Origin: Clostridia bacterium
GTDB lineage: Bacteria; Bacillota; Clostridia; Christensenellales; Aristaeellaceae
DNA length: 38,408 nt
NCBI GenBank assembly: GCA_009784985.1
Contig: WQXF01000009.1
Coordinates: forward strand, 1-38,408
Reading direction: 5' to 3'
Shown here: piece by piece, positions 30,621-38,145 of the stretch
How the letters are laid out: the number at the start of each line of letters is the position of its first letter
How positions within the stretch are numbered: the first letter of the stretch is position 1
Made by a program: the position numbers and the translations under genes
The notes under the pieces: generated by a model
The model's input: only the letters and a program-made list of their open reading frames with translations
The model's database searches: none
Told to the model about the DNA's origin: nothing

Positions 30621-31589
30621 TTACCTTTCTTCCCTAAAGTAATTCACCCCGCACCCCCTGGGCTGCATCTTCTCCCGTGTGAGCCGGATCGAGGTGATCA
30701 CCAATACCAAAATAGTAGCAAGGAAGGGCAGCATCGAAAAGATCGACGGGGGGATTGATATCACCGTGCCGGGAATGTACAGGCGCAGTATGCTCAGTGT
30801 GCCGAAGGCCAAGGAGCCATATAATACGCGGTAGGGGCTCCAGGCGGCGAATATCACCAGCGCTACCGCAATCCAACCCAGGCCGCTGATGCAGTTGTAT
30901 GTCCACGTGCCGCCGCAGGTTACCAGCGCCACATATGCCCCGCCCAAACCGCAAATACCGCCGCCCACGCCGATATGCACATACTTGTACAATGTGACGG
31001 GTATGCCCACCGCATCGGCGGCGGCGGCGTTTTCGCCCACGGCGCGTAAGTTGAGGCCCTGGCGTGTGTGGTTTAGGTAAAACCCGGCGGCCACGCACAG
31101 CGCCACCCCCAGATATACAAACCAACTGTGAGAGAAAATCAACTTGCCCAAATAAGGGATGTCGGTAAGAAACCCAAAACGCACCGGCCTAAAGGCATTG
31201 ATGACATTGGCCGCCACGGTGGCCGACTCGGTGGGTGACGCCATGATCAGGCTGGTGCCGATGTAGTTGGCCAGGCCCGTGCCAAATATGGTAAGGGTAA
31301 GGCCGGTGACATTCTGGTTGGCCTTAAACGACACGGTGAGCAGCGCGTAGAGCAGCGCACCGCCCATGCCGGCGGCAAAGGCGCACAGCAGTGCCATCAC
31401 CGGGCTGCCCGTGGCGTATCCGCCCCAAAAGCCAAACACCGCGCCTAGGTACATCATACCCTCCACGCCTAGGTTTAGATTCCCGGCCTTTTGGGTGATT
31501 ACCTCACCCAGGGTGCCATACATCAGCGGCACACCGGTCAGCATGGCCGCGTACAAAAAATTCACGATGTATTGTATGCTCTCATGCAT
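30621..31589 (-). CDS. BMP-type ABC importer permease (NupQ-like)
   Basis: A 322-residue permease with about ten transmembrane segments. GTLGEVITQKAGNLNLGVEGMM near the N-terminus and the cytoplasmic loop GLNLRAVGENAAAADAVGIPV are hallmarks of the second permease (YufQ/NupQ type) of BMP-family nucleoside importers. The start at 31589 overlaps the first permease by 8 nt. The upstream open frame (to 31748) encodes a cysteine-rich extension in the shadow of the previous gene and is not family-like. It pairs with the NupP-like permease as a heterodimeric membrane channel. Confidence 0.92.
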   Translation of the reverse strand: MHESIQYIVNFLYAAMLTGVPLMYGTLGEVITQKAGNLNLGVEGMMYLGAVFGFWGGYATGSPVMALLCAFAAGMGGALLYALLTVSFKANQNVTGLTLTIFGTGLANYIGTSLIMASPTESATVAANVINAFRPVRFGFLTDIPYLGKLIFSHSWFVYLGVALCVAAGFYLNHTRQGLNLRAVGENAAAADAVGIPVTLYKYVHIGVGGGICGLGGAYVALVTCGGTWTYNCISGLGWIAVALVIFAAWSPYRVLYGSLAFGTLSILRLYIPGTVISIPPSIFSMLPFLATILVLVITSIRLTREKMQPRGCGVNYFREER

Positions 31590-32661
31590 GGACCGACACC
31601 CCCTCCTTGCGTACCGTAAGCCGGAAGCGCACAAAAAACTCGCATCCCAGCATAAAAAACAACAACACCCCTTGCAGCACCGCCGCCGCCGCGTTGGATA
31701 TACCAAATATGGACTCGATGAAGCCGCTGCCCCTTTGCAGCATGGCAAACAAAAAAGATACCGGCAATATGGCTAGCGGGTTTAGCTGGGAGAGCCAGGC
31801 CACCGTGATGGCCGTAAAACCTACGCCCCCGGCCACCGATTCGGTGAGGGTGCGGTTGGCGCCGGCGGCCTGTATCATACCGGCCAGGCCGCAGATGCCT
31901 GCTGAAAACACCATGGTGCGTACGATGATTTTGCTTACGTTCATGCCGGCATAACGAGCGGTATTTTCACTTTGGCCCACCACATCGATCTCATAGCCCT
32001 GCTTGCTGCGCCGCATATACAGATACACCAATACCAGCAGCACCAGCGCCACAATCCAGCCCCAATGTATACCCAGCACCCCTTTCATCTGGGCCGATTG
32101 GGCGAAGCGGGCGATCTTGGGGTAATTGAAACCCGCCGGATCCTTCCACGGCCCCTCCCGCAGGAATTGGATGATGTAGAGGGCCAGGTAGTTCATCATC
32201 AGGGTAAACAACGTTTCGTTGGTGCCAAAGCGGGCCTTGCATACCGCCGGAATCGCGCCCCACAGCCCGGCGGCCACAAAGGCGGCGGTCATCATCACGG
32301 GAAACAGCACCCAGCCCGGCCAATCCGCATGAAACAGCGCAAAATAGGTGGCGGCAATAGCGCCGATGCAGATTTGCCCCTCGGCCCCAATGTTCCAAAA
32401 GCGCATGCGGAAGGCCAGCGTCACCCCCAGGGAAGTCACCAGCAAGGGAATCGTCATTTTGATGGTTTCAGTCAGTGCGATCTCGGTGCCCAGGGAACCA
32501 CGCAGCATGCTGCCGTACACAGCAAAAGGGTTATGCCCCAGCAGCAGGATAAACACCCCGCCGGTACACAATGCCAGCCCTATGGCCAGCGCCCGGAAAC
32601 CGAAGGCCACACCGGGTGCGATGTCGGTGCGTTGCACCGCACGGATTACAGGCTTTGTCAT
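31582..32661 (-). CDS. BMP-type ABC importer permease (NupP-like)
   Basis: A 359-residue permease with about nine to ten transmembrane segments. GVTLAFRMRFWNIGAEGQICIGAI is the strong signature of the first permease (YufP/NupP type) of the same importer family, as are NETLFTLMMNYLAL and the coupling loop GYEIDVVGQSENTARYAGMNV. The start overlaps the ATPase stop as ATGA, with AAGGGGG 9 nt upstream. It would form the transmembrane pore with the second permease. Nucleosides, or purine-containing molecules in general, are the likely substrate class, by family only. Confidence 0.92.
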   Translation of the reverse strand: MTKPVIRAVQRTDIAPGVAFGFRALAIGLALCTGGVFILLLGHNPFAVYGSMLRGSLGTEIALTETIKMTIPLLVTSLGVTLAFRMRFWNIGAEGQICIGAIAATYFALFHADWPGWVLFPVMMTAAFVAAGLWGAIPAVCKARFGTNETLFTLMMNYLALYIIQFLREGPWKDPAGFNYPKIARFAQSAQMKGVLGIHWGWIVALVLLVLVYLYMRRSKQGYEIDVVGQSENTARYAGMNVSKIIVRTMVFSAGICGLAGMIQAAGANRTLTESVAGGVGFTAITVAWLSQLNPLAILPVSFLFAMLQRGSGFIESIFGISNAAAAVLQGVLLFFMLGCEFFVRFRLTVRKEGVSVHA

Positions 32662-34241
32662 GCAAGCGCTTCCCCCTTTTTGGAGTCAGAAATGATAGAG
32701 CCGGCCATCAATGCGCCCAGCTGGTGTTTGGTGGCGGTGCGGGCATCCACGATATCCATTACTTTGCCGCCGCACAGCACCATCACCCGGTCGCACATGC
32801 CCAGGAGCACGTCCAAGTCCTCCCCGATGAACAGAACCGCCGCCCCGTTCTTTTTTTGCTTGTTGATCATTTTGTAGATGGCATAAGAAGAGTGGATGTC
32901 CAGGCCACGTACCGGGTAAGCCGTGATCAGCACCTTGGGTTTAGAAAGAAGCTCCCGGCCGATCAGCACTTTTTGTACGTTGCCCCCCGACAGGCGGCGC
33001 ACCGGCGTTAGGGCGCTTGGTGTGGCGATGGATAGACGTTCGATCAGTTTCTCGGCCTGTTCCCGGGCCGGTTTGCGGCGCACCAAGGGCCCGGGCTCAT
33101 GGTGGTATGTTTTGAGCAGCATGTTGTCGGCAATGCTCATGGAGGGCACCAACCCCATGCCCAGGCGGTCTTCCGGTATAAAGGACATGGACACCCGCTG
33201 CCCAATGATCTTTCGGGGATGGGCATGGGTGATATCCACTTCGTTCATGTTGTTATCTATATCGATGACTTTTACGCAGCCGCTCTTGGCAGGCAATAAA
33301 CCGGCCAGCTTTTCACACAGTTCTTTCTGTCCGCTGCCGGCTACACCGGCTACGCCCAGCAGTTCGCCCGCGCGTATGTCAAAACTTACATCGTTTAGTT
33401 TCAGCTCACCCTCGGCGCCCCGCACGCATAGATTTTCTACTTTGAGCAATACAGGCGCGTCAGGCTCCGGTTCGGGCCGCTTGAGGGAAAGGTCTACCGC
33501 GGCGCCCACCATCATTTCTACCAAGGCGTCGCTGGTGATGTTTGCCCGCTCCACCGTGTCCACCACCAATCCCTTGCGCAGCACGGTGATCCGGTCGGAA
33601 ACCTCCATCACCTCATGGAGTTTGTGGGTGATTAAAATAATGGCGTTGCCCTGCTCCCGCATACGGCGCAGGATTTGAAACAGGCGATCGATCTCTTGGG
33701 GGGTAAGTACGGCCGTGGGTTCGTCCAATATCAAAATGCGGGCATTCCGGTACAAAACCTTCATGATCTCCACCGTTTGTTTTTCGCTTACGGACAATTC
33801 GTAGATCTTGCGGTTGGGGTCCACCATCAAACCGTAGCGCAGGCTTAGATCGGCGATCTTGCGGGTGATGGCCGCCCGGCTCATGCCCTTTTCCGCCGGG
33901 GTACCCAACACGATGTTTTCGGCCACGGTGAGCACATCCACCAGCTTAAAGTGCTGATGGATCATACCGATGCCCAGCTTAAACGCATCGATGGGCGAGC
34001 GGATGTCCCGCCGCTGGCCATGGATAAAAATCGCCCCGCTGTCGGGCCGGTAAATGCCGGAGAGCATGTTCATCAGCGTGGTTTTTCCCGAGCCGTTTTC
34101 GCCCAGCAGCGAGAGGATCTCGCCCTCCCGCAGCGTAAGGGAAATGTCCTGATTGGCGATCACCTTGCCAAAGGTTTTGGTGAGCCCGCGCAGGTCGATG
34201 GCTAGGGGCTGACCGGCGATGATGGGGGTAGTTGGTTGCAT
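32658..34241 (-). CDS. BMP-type ABC importer ATPase, tandem nucleotide-binding domains (NupO-like)
   Basis: A 527-residue protein with two ABC domains in one chain. The first (about 15-250) has Walker A GENGSGKT (47-54), signature ELSVSEKQTVEI (about 148-159) and Walker B ILILDEPTA (D173-E174). The second (about 265-510) has a degenerate Walker A (GVAGSGQKE) and Walker B (KVLITAYPVRGLDIH), but a good LSGGNVQKV signature. This asymmetry is standard in the family. GGAGG before ATG 34241 marks the start; the longer frame to 34343 is not family-like. It energises the two downstream permeases. The usual upstream neighbour, the binding-protein gene, is separated by a plus-strand insertion. Confidence 0.93.
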   Translation of the reverse strand: MQPTTPIIAGQPLAIDLRGLTKTFGKVIANQDISLTLREGEILSLLGENGSGKTTLMNMLSGIYRPDSGAIFIHGQRRDIRSPIDAFKLGIGMIHQHFKLVDVLTVAENIVLGTPAEKGMSRAAITRKIADLSLRYGLMVDPNRKIYELSVSEKQTVEIMKVLYRNARILILDEPTAVLTPQEIDRLFQILRRMREQGNAIILITHKLHEVMEVSDRITVLRKGLVVDTVERANITSDALVEMMVGAAVDLSLKRPEPEPDAPVLLKVENLCVRGAEGELKLNDVSFDIRAGELLGVAGVAGSGQKELCEKLAGLLPAKSGCVKVIDIDNNMNEVDITHAHPRKIIGQRVSMSFIPEDRLGMGLVPSMSIADNMLLKTYHHEPGPLVRRKPAREQAEKLIERLSIATPSALTPVRRLSGGNVQKVLIGRELLSKPKVLITAYPVRGLDIHSSYAIYKMINKQKKNGAAVLFIGEDLDVLLGMCDRVMVLCGGKVMDIVDARTATKHQLGALMAGSIISDSKKGEALA

Positions 34242-34388
34242 TGAGGCCTCCGTAAGATAGTGTAGGTAGGTTAAGTGGAATCTATATGAAGCCAATATCA
34301 GGGCATACATCGTATGAGTAATAGGCTTATTCCCAAGATGCATTAACCATGGGTGTGCATTTATCTCTTTCCCATCTATATCCTTCTG

Positions 34389-34397
34389 TGATATAAT
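34389..34397 (+). promoter_or_regulatory. Extended -10 promoter of the inserted membrane-protein gene
   Basis: TGATATAAT (34389-34397) is a perfect extended -10 (TGnTATAAT); the -35 region is poor. The expected transcription start, near 34404, lies only about 15 nt before ATG 34419 but leaves a normal leader for TTG 34441. Confidence 0.65.
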
Positions 34398-34418
34398 CTA
34401 CACGGTTTCATTTTATAC

Positions 34419-35768
34419 ATGTTACAAAGGGGGAATTCATTTGCTTCAGTCCATCGGGGGGGGGGCAGAAACACATTTGCAAAGTATGCTTTTTTATTCT
34501 CAATGCTCATTGCACTAGGGTGGTTGCTGTTATTTTTGATAGGCCTATTACCTGTACAGGAACGAATTGACGCACGTATGATGGAGTCACTTGAGTATTT
34601 GGAACACGAGGGATTGTATCCAACCCTTATTGTATATAATCAAACTTATCAATTGGACAACCATACAGATGCGCACATTTTGATGTTTAGCCGTAACATG
34701 GATACCCGTACGGACCCGGCTTCCGTGCTAAAGAACTCTACGTACAGGCCTACATCTAGTTCGCCTATTGAGGCTGTTCGTGCGACTATGTATGAAGGAG
34801 CAGAGACAAACTTCGACTATGTGCGATACTGGATGGGTTTTCGTGTCTATGTTCGTCCCCTTCTATCAGTGATGAACTATACCCAAATTCGACATTTTAT
34901 TATGTGGGTGTTCTTTTTGCTATTTGCCGTTGCGTTGGTGATGATCCACGAAAAGACCAAAAGCCGGATGATCTCCATGATCTTCGCCGCCAGCGTAGTG
35001 ATGTTGAATCCCATTATCGTCTCATCGTCTTTGCAATTTGTCATCTGTTTTTTAATTGCGTTCGTTGGCATGATAGGTATCAGCCTTTGCAAGAACAAGT
35101 GGCTATCTCATCCCATGTATTTTGTTATCTTGGGCGCTGCAACGCAGTACTTTGATTTTTATACCGCTCCGCTGTTGACATTCGGTTTGCCAGCCATCAC
35201 TATGGTTTTGTGCATTCAATACGGAGAAAAGCCCTATAAAACCTCTGCTGTGTACAAGGTGGTGGCAAAGTGCCTGGTTGCCTGGTTGCTTTCGTATGCG
35301 TTGATGTGGTTCGCCAAGCTGGCGTTGACTACGCTATTCACTCCCGTAAACGGCTTCGAAAATGGATTCAGTTCCATGATCAGGCGCATGGGCATTATTA
35401 AAATAGAGCAATTGAGCCGCCATTACGATGTTAAGCGGGCTCTTAAAGCGTGCTTCCACAACTTACTCCCATTCGTAGAAAATAGGGTAGTCCTTATCTT
35501 TGCCGCACTGGCATTGGTGACTTGGGCCGTTGCTTTCATTCGCTGCAAGAGCCGAAAAGAAAGCTTTAAGCAGGCATTCGTTTACGTAATCATCGCTGTA
35601 CTTCCAGTAATGTGGATCTGTGTCGCCGCGCAACCTTCCTCCATTCACGCATGGTTTCAGTATAGGTGCTTGGGCGTATTTGTGCTGGGCATGGGTTGCT
35701 TTTTGTGGCAGTCGGTGACGATGGAGAAATGGAAGCCAGCGTGCTTGGATGGGCATGGGGAAGATTAG
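34419..35768 (+). CDS. Polytopic membrane protein, possibly phase-variable (ten-G tract near start)
   Basis: A 449-residue membrane protein with about ten hydrophobic segments and an outside loop at about 50-150 (NQTYQLDNHTDAHILMFSRNMDT; EGAETNFDYVRYWMGFRVYVRPLL). The pattern suggests a GT-C-type glycosyltransferase or flippase-like protein, but no definitive motif is visible. It is AT-richer than its neighbours and stands in opposite orientation inside an importer operon, so it looks inserted. ATG 34419 gives the intact frame but has no ribosome binding site. TTG 34441 has AGGGGG (34428-34433) 7 nt upstream but is out of frame because of the run of ten G at 34456-34465, and stops after 25 codons (34516-34518). 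Eight or eleven G would restore the frame. Confidence 0.7.
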   Translation: MLQRGNSFASVHRGGGRNTFAKYAFLFSMLIALGWLLLFLIGLLPVQERIDARMMESLEYLEHEGLYPTLIVYNQTYQLDNHTDAHILMFSRNMDTRTDPASVLKNSTYRPTSSSPIEAVRATMYEGAETNFDYVRYWMGFRVYVRPLLSVMNYTQIRHFIMWVFFLLFAVALVMIHEKTKSRMISMIFAASVVMLNPIIVSSSLQFVICFLIAFVGMIGISLCKNKWLSHPMYFVILGAATQYFDFYTAPLLTFGLPAITMVLCIQYGEKPYKTSAVYKVVAKCLVAWLLSYALMWFAKLALTTLFTPVNGFENGFSSMIRRMGIIKIEQLSRHYDVKRALKACFHNLLPFVENRVVLIFAALALVTWAVAFIRCKSRKESFKQAFVYVIIAVLPVMWICVAAQPSSIHAWFQYRCLGVFVLGMGCFLWQSVTMEKWKPACLDGHGED

Positions 35769-35791
35769 CTTATATTCCAAATTTTATCAGA

Positions 35792-35853
35792 AACGGGCCA
35801 TTATGCGGACAAATTGAGGCGATAGACTTCAAGATGCCGTATAATGGCCCGTT
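35792..35853. terminator. Long inverted repeat between convergent genes
   Basis: AACGGGCCATTATGCGG (35792-35808) and CCGTATAATGGCCCGTT (35837-35853) are 17-bp inverted repeats with one wobble pair and a 28-nt loop. They lie between the inserted membrane gene (plus) and the BMP gene (minus), where a two-way terminator is expected, but no T-tract follows in either direction. It could be the trace of a mobile repeat. Confidence 0.5.
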
Positions 35854-35873
35854 CCTCTAGCTTGGATTAAACG

Positions 35874-36983
35874 TTAGTTGTCTACCGTAATGCTGTTCAG
35901 GTACCACATGATGCTGGTGATCTCCGGCACATCGTAGCGTGCGCCGGGGGCGATTTGTGGGTTGCCCTCGTTGTCGAAGATGCCATCGGCAAACACGCCA
36001 TTGGCGTCAAACACGTCGAACTCGCCGGACATGATCATGGCGCGGTATTCCTCGATGATCTCGGCGGTGCCGTCTACCACGTTCTTGGAGAGGGGGGAGA
36101 TGCCTACCAGGCCCTCGGCCATGCCCATGAAGGAATTCTCCGGCGTCCAGGTGCCTTCGATCACTTGCTCCACCGCATACTTAACGTACACGCCCCAGAA
36201 CCAAATGGGTGCGGTCAGGTGGGCGTCGGGGGCTTCTTCGGTCATGTCGGCATTGTATCCAACACTCCATACGAAACGGTCTTCGGCGGCCTTCTGGGGC
36301 ATGGAGGTATCTTGATGCTGGGCGATTACGTCACAGCCGGCGTCCAGCAGGGCCTCGGCGGCCTGGCGCTCAACGGTGGGGTCGTACCAGGTGTTGGTGT
36401 ACTTTAAGGTGACGGTGGCTTCGGGGTTCACGGCCATGACGCCCAGGGCAAAAGCATTGGCGCCGCCGATGACTTCGGGGATGGGATGGGCGGCCACAAA
36501 GCCGATCTTGTTGCTTTCGGTGCGCAGGCCGGCGGCCAAGCCGGTGAGGAAGCGGGACTGGTAGATGCGGCCAAAGTAGTTGTTGAAGTTTACGTCGTTG
36601 GACTTATAACCCGAGCAGTGGGAGAAGATAACGTTGGGATATTCCTCGGCCATCTCTTCCATGTAATCCATGTAGCCGAAGCTGTTGGCGAAGATGATGT
36701 GGGCGCCTTGCTCGATGCACTCCAGAATGGCGGTGCGGCAGGCGTCGCCATCGTACACATTGCTCTTGATGATGATCTGGTCGTCGCGCAGGCCCAATTC
36801 CTCCTGCATGTACACGGTGCCTTGGTGATGGGCATAGGTGTACCCCTTGTCGCTGGGATCGCCGATGTAGATAAAACCAATCTTGATTTCATCCTGGGGA
36901 ACGGGCGCAAAACCGGCCAGGGCGGGAACGGCGGCCAGGGCGCAAAGGGCCAGGACCAGAACGAGAGCCAACAACTTCTTCAT
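35874..36983 (-). CDS. BMP/PnrA-like ABC importer substrate-binding protein
   Basis: A 369-residue exported protein of the Bmp (basic membrane protein)/PnrA family. Signal peptide KKLLALVLVLALCALAAVPALA is followed by FAPVPQDEIKIGFIYIGDPSDKGY. Later come FANSFGYMDYMEEMAEEYPNVIFSHCSGYKSNDVNFNNYFGR, KIGFVAAHPIPEVIGG and QHQDTSMPQKAAED, all typical. Family members bind purine nucleosides or related ligands. The lipobox cysteine found in most such proteins is missing after the signal peptide, so it may be released, retained another way, or processed at an unusual site. GGAGG lies before ATG 36983; the longer frame is not plausible. The gene should deliver ligand to the ATPase/permease set 1.6 kb downstream. 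Confidence 0.92.
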   Translation of the reverse strand: MKKLLALVLVLALCALAAVPALAGFAPVPQDEIKIGFIYIGDPSDKGYTYAHHQGTVYMQEELGLRDDQIIIKSNVYDGDACRTAILECIEQGAHIIFANSFGYMDYMEEMAEEYPNVIFSHCSGYKSNDVNFNNYFGRIYQSRFLTGLAAGLRTESNKIGFVAAHPIPEVIGGANAFALGVMAVNPEATVTLKYTNTWYDPTVERQAAEALLDAGCDVIAQHQDTSMPQKAAEDRFVWSVGYNADMTEEAPDAHLTAPIWFWGVYVKYAVEQVIEGTWTPENSFMGMAEGLVGISPLSKNVVDGTAEIIEEYRAMIMSGEFDVFDANGVFADGIFDNEGNPQIAPGARYDVPEITSIMWYLNSITVDN

Positions 36984-36994
36984 GAATACGCCTC

Positions 36995-37062
36995 CAACAT
37001 TTGTTTTTTCCCGAAAACGAACGCTTTTATAAATTGAAGATATAACGTTCGGGAATGTGGGC
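36995..37062 (-). promoter_or_regulatory. Structured 5' leader of the BMP gene
   Basis: The leader from the predicted transcription start to the BMP ATG carries CCCGAACG and, further on, CGTTCG and TTTTCGGG on the minus strand. They allow two mutually exclusive stems (CGAACG/CGTTCG, or CCCGAA/TTCGGG) around an AT-rich loop. It does not match known purine riboswitch cores. It may regulate translation or mRNA stability. Confidence 0.4.
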
Positions 37063-37091
37063 ATTATACGATAACAGCAGCCGGAATGCAA
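37063..37091 (-). promoter_or_regulatory. Sigma-A promoter of the BMP binding-protein gene
   Basis: On the minus strand TTGCAT (37091-37086), a 17-nt spacer and TATAAT (37068-37063) lie 79 nt upstream of the ATG at 36983. Confidence 0.82.
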
Positions 37092-37154
37092 GCCATTTCT
37101 ACGGAAAACACGAATTTTGTGAAATATGCGAAAAGAGCAAGCCGATGCGCTGCA

Positions 37155-37183
37155 TTGACATTGGCTTCCCAAAAGGCTAAAAT
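37155..37183 (+). promoter_or_regulatory. Near-consensus sigma-A promoter of the small membrane protein
   Basis: TTGACA (37155-37160), a 17-nt spacer and TAAAAT (37178-37183) lie 37 nt before ATG 37221 and diverge from the BMP promoter. Confidence 0.82.
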
Positions 37184-37220
37184 ACGACATATCTTAAAAG
37201 AAAGGAAACGTATTCGCGAA

Positions 37221-37706
37221 ATGAACGCAGCAGCAAAACGGTTCAAACAAATCGGGCGTATGGCCATCGTGATACCCAGCATCATGGCATGCACATTGTT
37301 CTTGGCCGATATGGCAGTGCCGCAAAACATAAATGCCTACAACCGCGCCCCTATTGCCGCCCATCAAGCCGTTTCGCCCGCGGAAAGCGATGTGAAGGAG
37401 CGCAACCGTACATACCGGCAGGTACTGTTCCTGGCCAGCATTGTGGCGATGCTTTGCAAACTATTTGCGCCCGTGCGCCGCTTTATGAAGAACCCCACCA
37501 AAACCAAATTTTGGGGTGTTCTTTTGCTGATCCTTGGCGTTGTGTTGATTTCCGCTCGTTTTGCCTTTGGCCAGGAGCTGGCGCCCTTTGCAGGCACAGT
37601 GCTTTCCGCCGGGGTCATGGTCACCGCGCTGAGTATCGTGATGACATGTGTGGCGAAAAAGATACAGCCCAAAACGGACAGGCCACTGGGCCTGCCCGTA
37701 GGTTAG
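37221..37706 (+). CDS. Hypothetical small polytopic membrane protein
   Basis: A 161-residue protein starting at ATG 37221, behind AAAGGA about 12 nt upstream and a near-consensus promoter. An upstream in-frame ATG (37086) lies before the promoter and cannot be used from it. There are three or four hydrophobic segments (about 12-32, 66-83, 98-116 and 121-143). Positively charged loops (NPTKTKF; KKIQPKTDRP) suggest the N-terminus is inside. A charged stretch (SPAESDVKERNRTYRQ) lies between the first two segments. I do not recognise the family. The 3' end overlaps the next minus-strand gene by 4 nt. Confidence 0.6.
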   Translation: MNAAAKRFKQIGRMAIVIPSIMACTLFLADMAVPQNINAYNRAPIAAHQAVSPAESDVKERNRTYRQVLFLASIVAMLCKLFAPVRRFMKNPTKTKFWGVLLLILGVVLISARFAFGQELAPFAGTVLSAGVMVTALSIVMTCVAKKIQPKTDRPLGLPVG

Positions 37707-38044
37707 GTTTTTGGGGGATTGTTGGTAGTTTTTATCTCGGTAGGCAGTTCGCGCAGTGTATCCAAAAGATCTTGAATTACGCCGTTGCCGCCCAGGGCGC
37801 GGTATTGGGCGGTGAGTTCACTCATGGTTTCACGGGCGTGGATGGGCCAATACCCTTTTTCTTTGTGGAAGTGATAAGATTGTATGGCGCGATCGTACAA
37901 CAAGGCCTTGATCCCCGCCTTCAGCGCGCCATGTTCAACCAGAACGCTCTTGATTTTTCGGCTTACCCAATGATATCCAAAGGTGAGCGCCCCGGCAACC
38001 ACACCCATGGCGGCCTCCAGCCACCATCGAGACATCCAGTCCAA
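37703..38044 (-). CDS. Orphan phage-holin-like small membrane protein
   Basis: A 113-residue protein with one N-terminal hydrophobic segment (about 9-27, LEAAMGVVAGALTFGYHWV), then a helical cytoplasmic region (ALKAGIKALLYDRAIQSYHFHKEKGYWPIHARETMSELTAQYRALGGNG). The pattern RAxIQxYxxxxxKGYxPxxARExxxxLYxxYxALGGNGxI is familiar from small phage holin-like proteins of Firmicutes prophages. No other phage genes surround it, so it is either a domesticated remnant or a host gene. It starts at TTG 38044, 12 nt after AAAGGAGGG; ATG 38035 is the alternative. A 13-nt palindrome, ACTGTACTACAGT (38072-38084), lies upstream. Confidence 0.65.
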   Translation of the reverse strand: MDWMSRWWLEAAMGVVAGALTFGYHWVSRKIKSVLVEHGALKAGIKALLYDRAIQSYHFHKEKGYWPIHARETMSELTAQYRALGGNGVIQDLLDTLRELPTEIKTTNNPPKT

Positions 38045-38071
38045 TATAGTGTTTCGCCCTCCTTTCTAAAC

Positions 38072-38084
38072 ACTGTACTACAGT
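38072..38084. promoter_or_regulatory. Operator-like palindrome between holin-like gene and rpiB
   Basis: ACTGTA-C-TACAGT (38072-38084) is a perfect palindrome about a central base. It overlaps a candidate -10 (TATACT, minus strand, 38087-38082) of the holin-like gene, for which no good -35 was found. A repressor site is plausible. Confidence 0.4.
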
Positions 38085-38145
38085 ATACGGGCGCGGCAAC
38101 AATTGGTTCGTGTAGATAACAAATCAAAAGCAAGGAGCGTTAAGA

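Noticed and set aside
37703-38044. Complete prophage at the right end
   Set aside because: A single holin-like gene without lysin, structural or integrase genes nearby does not support a prophage.
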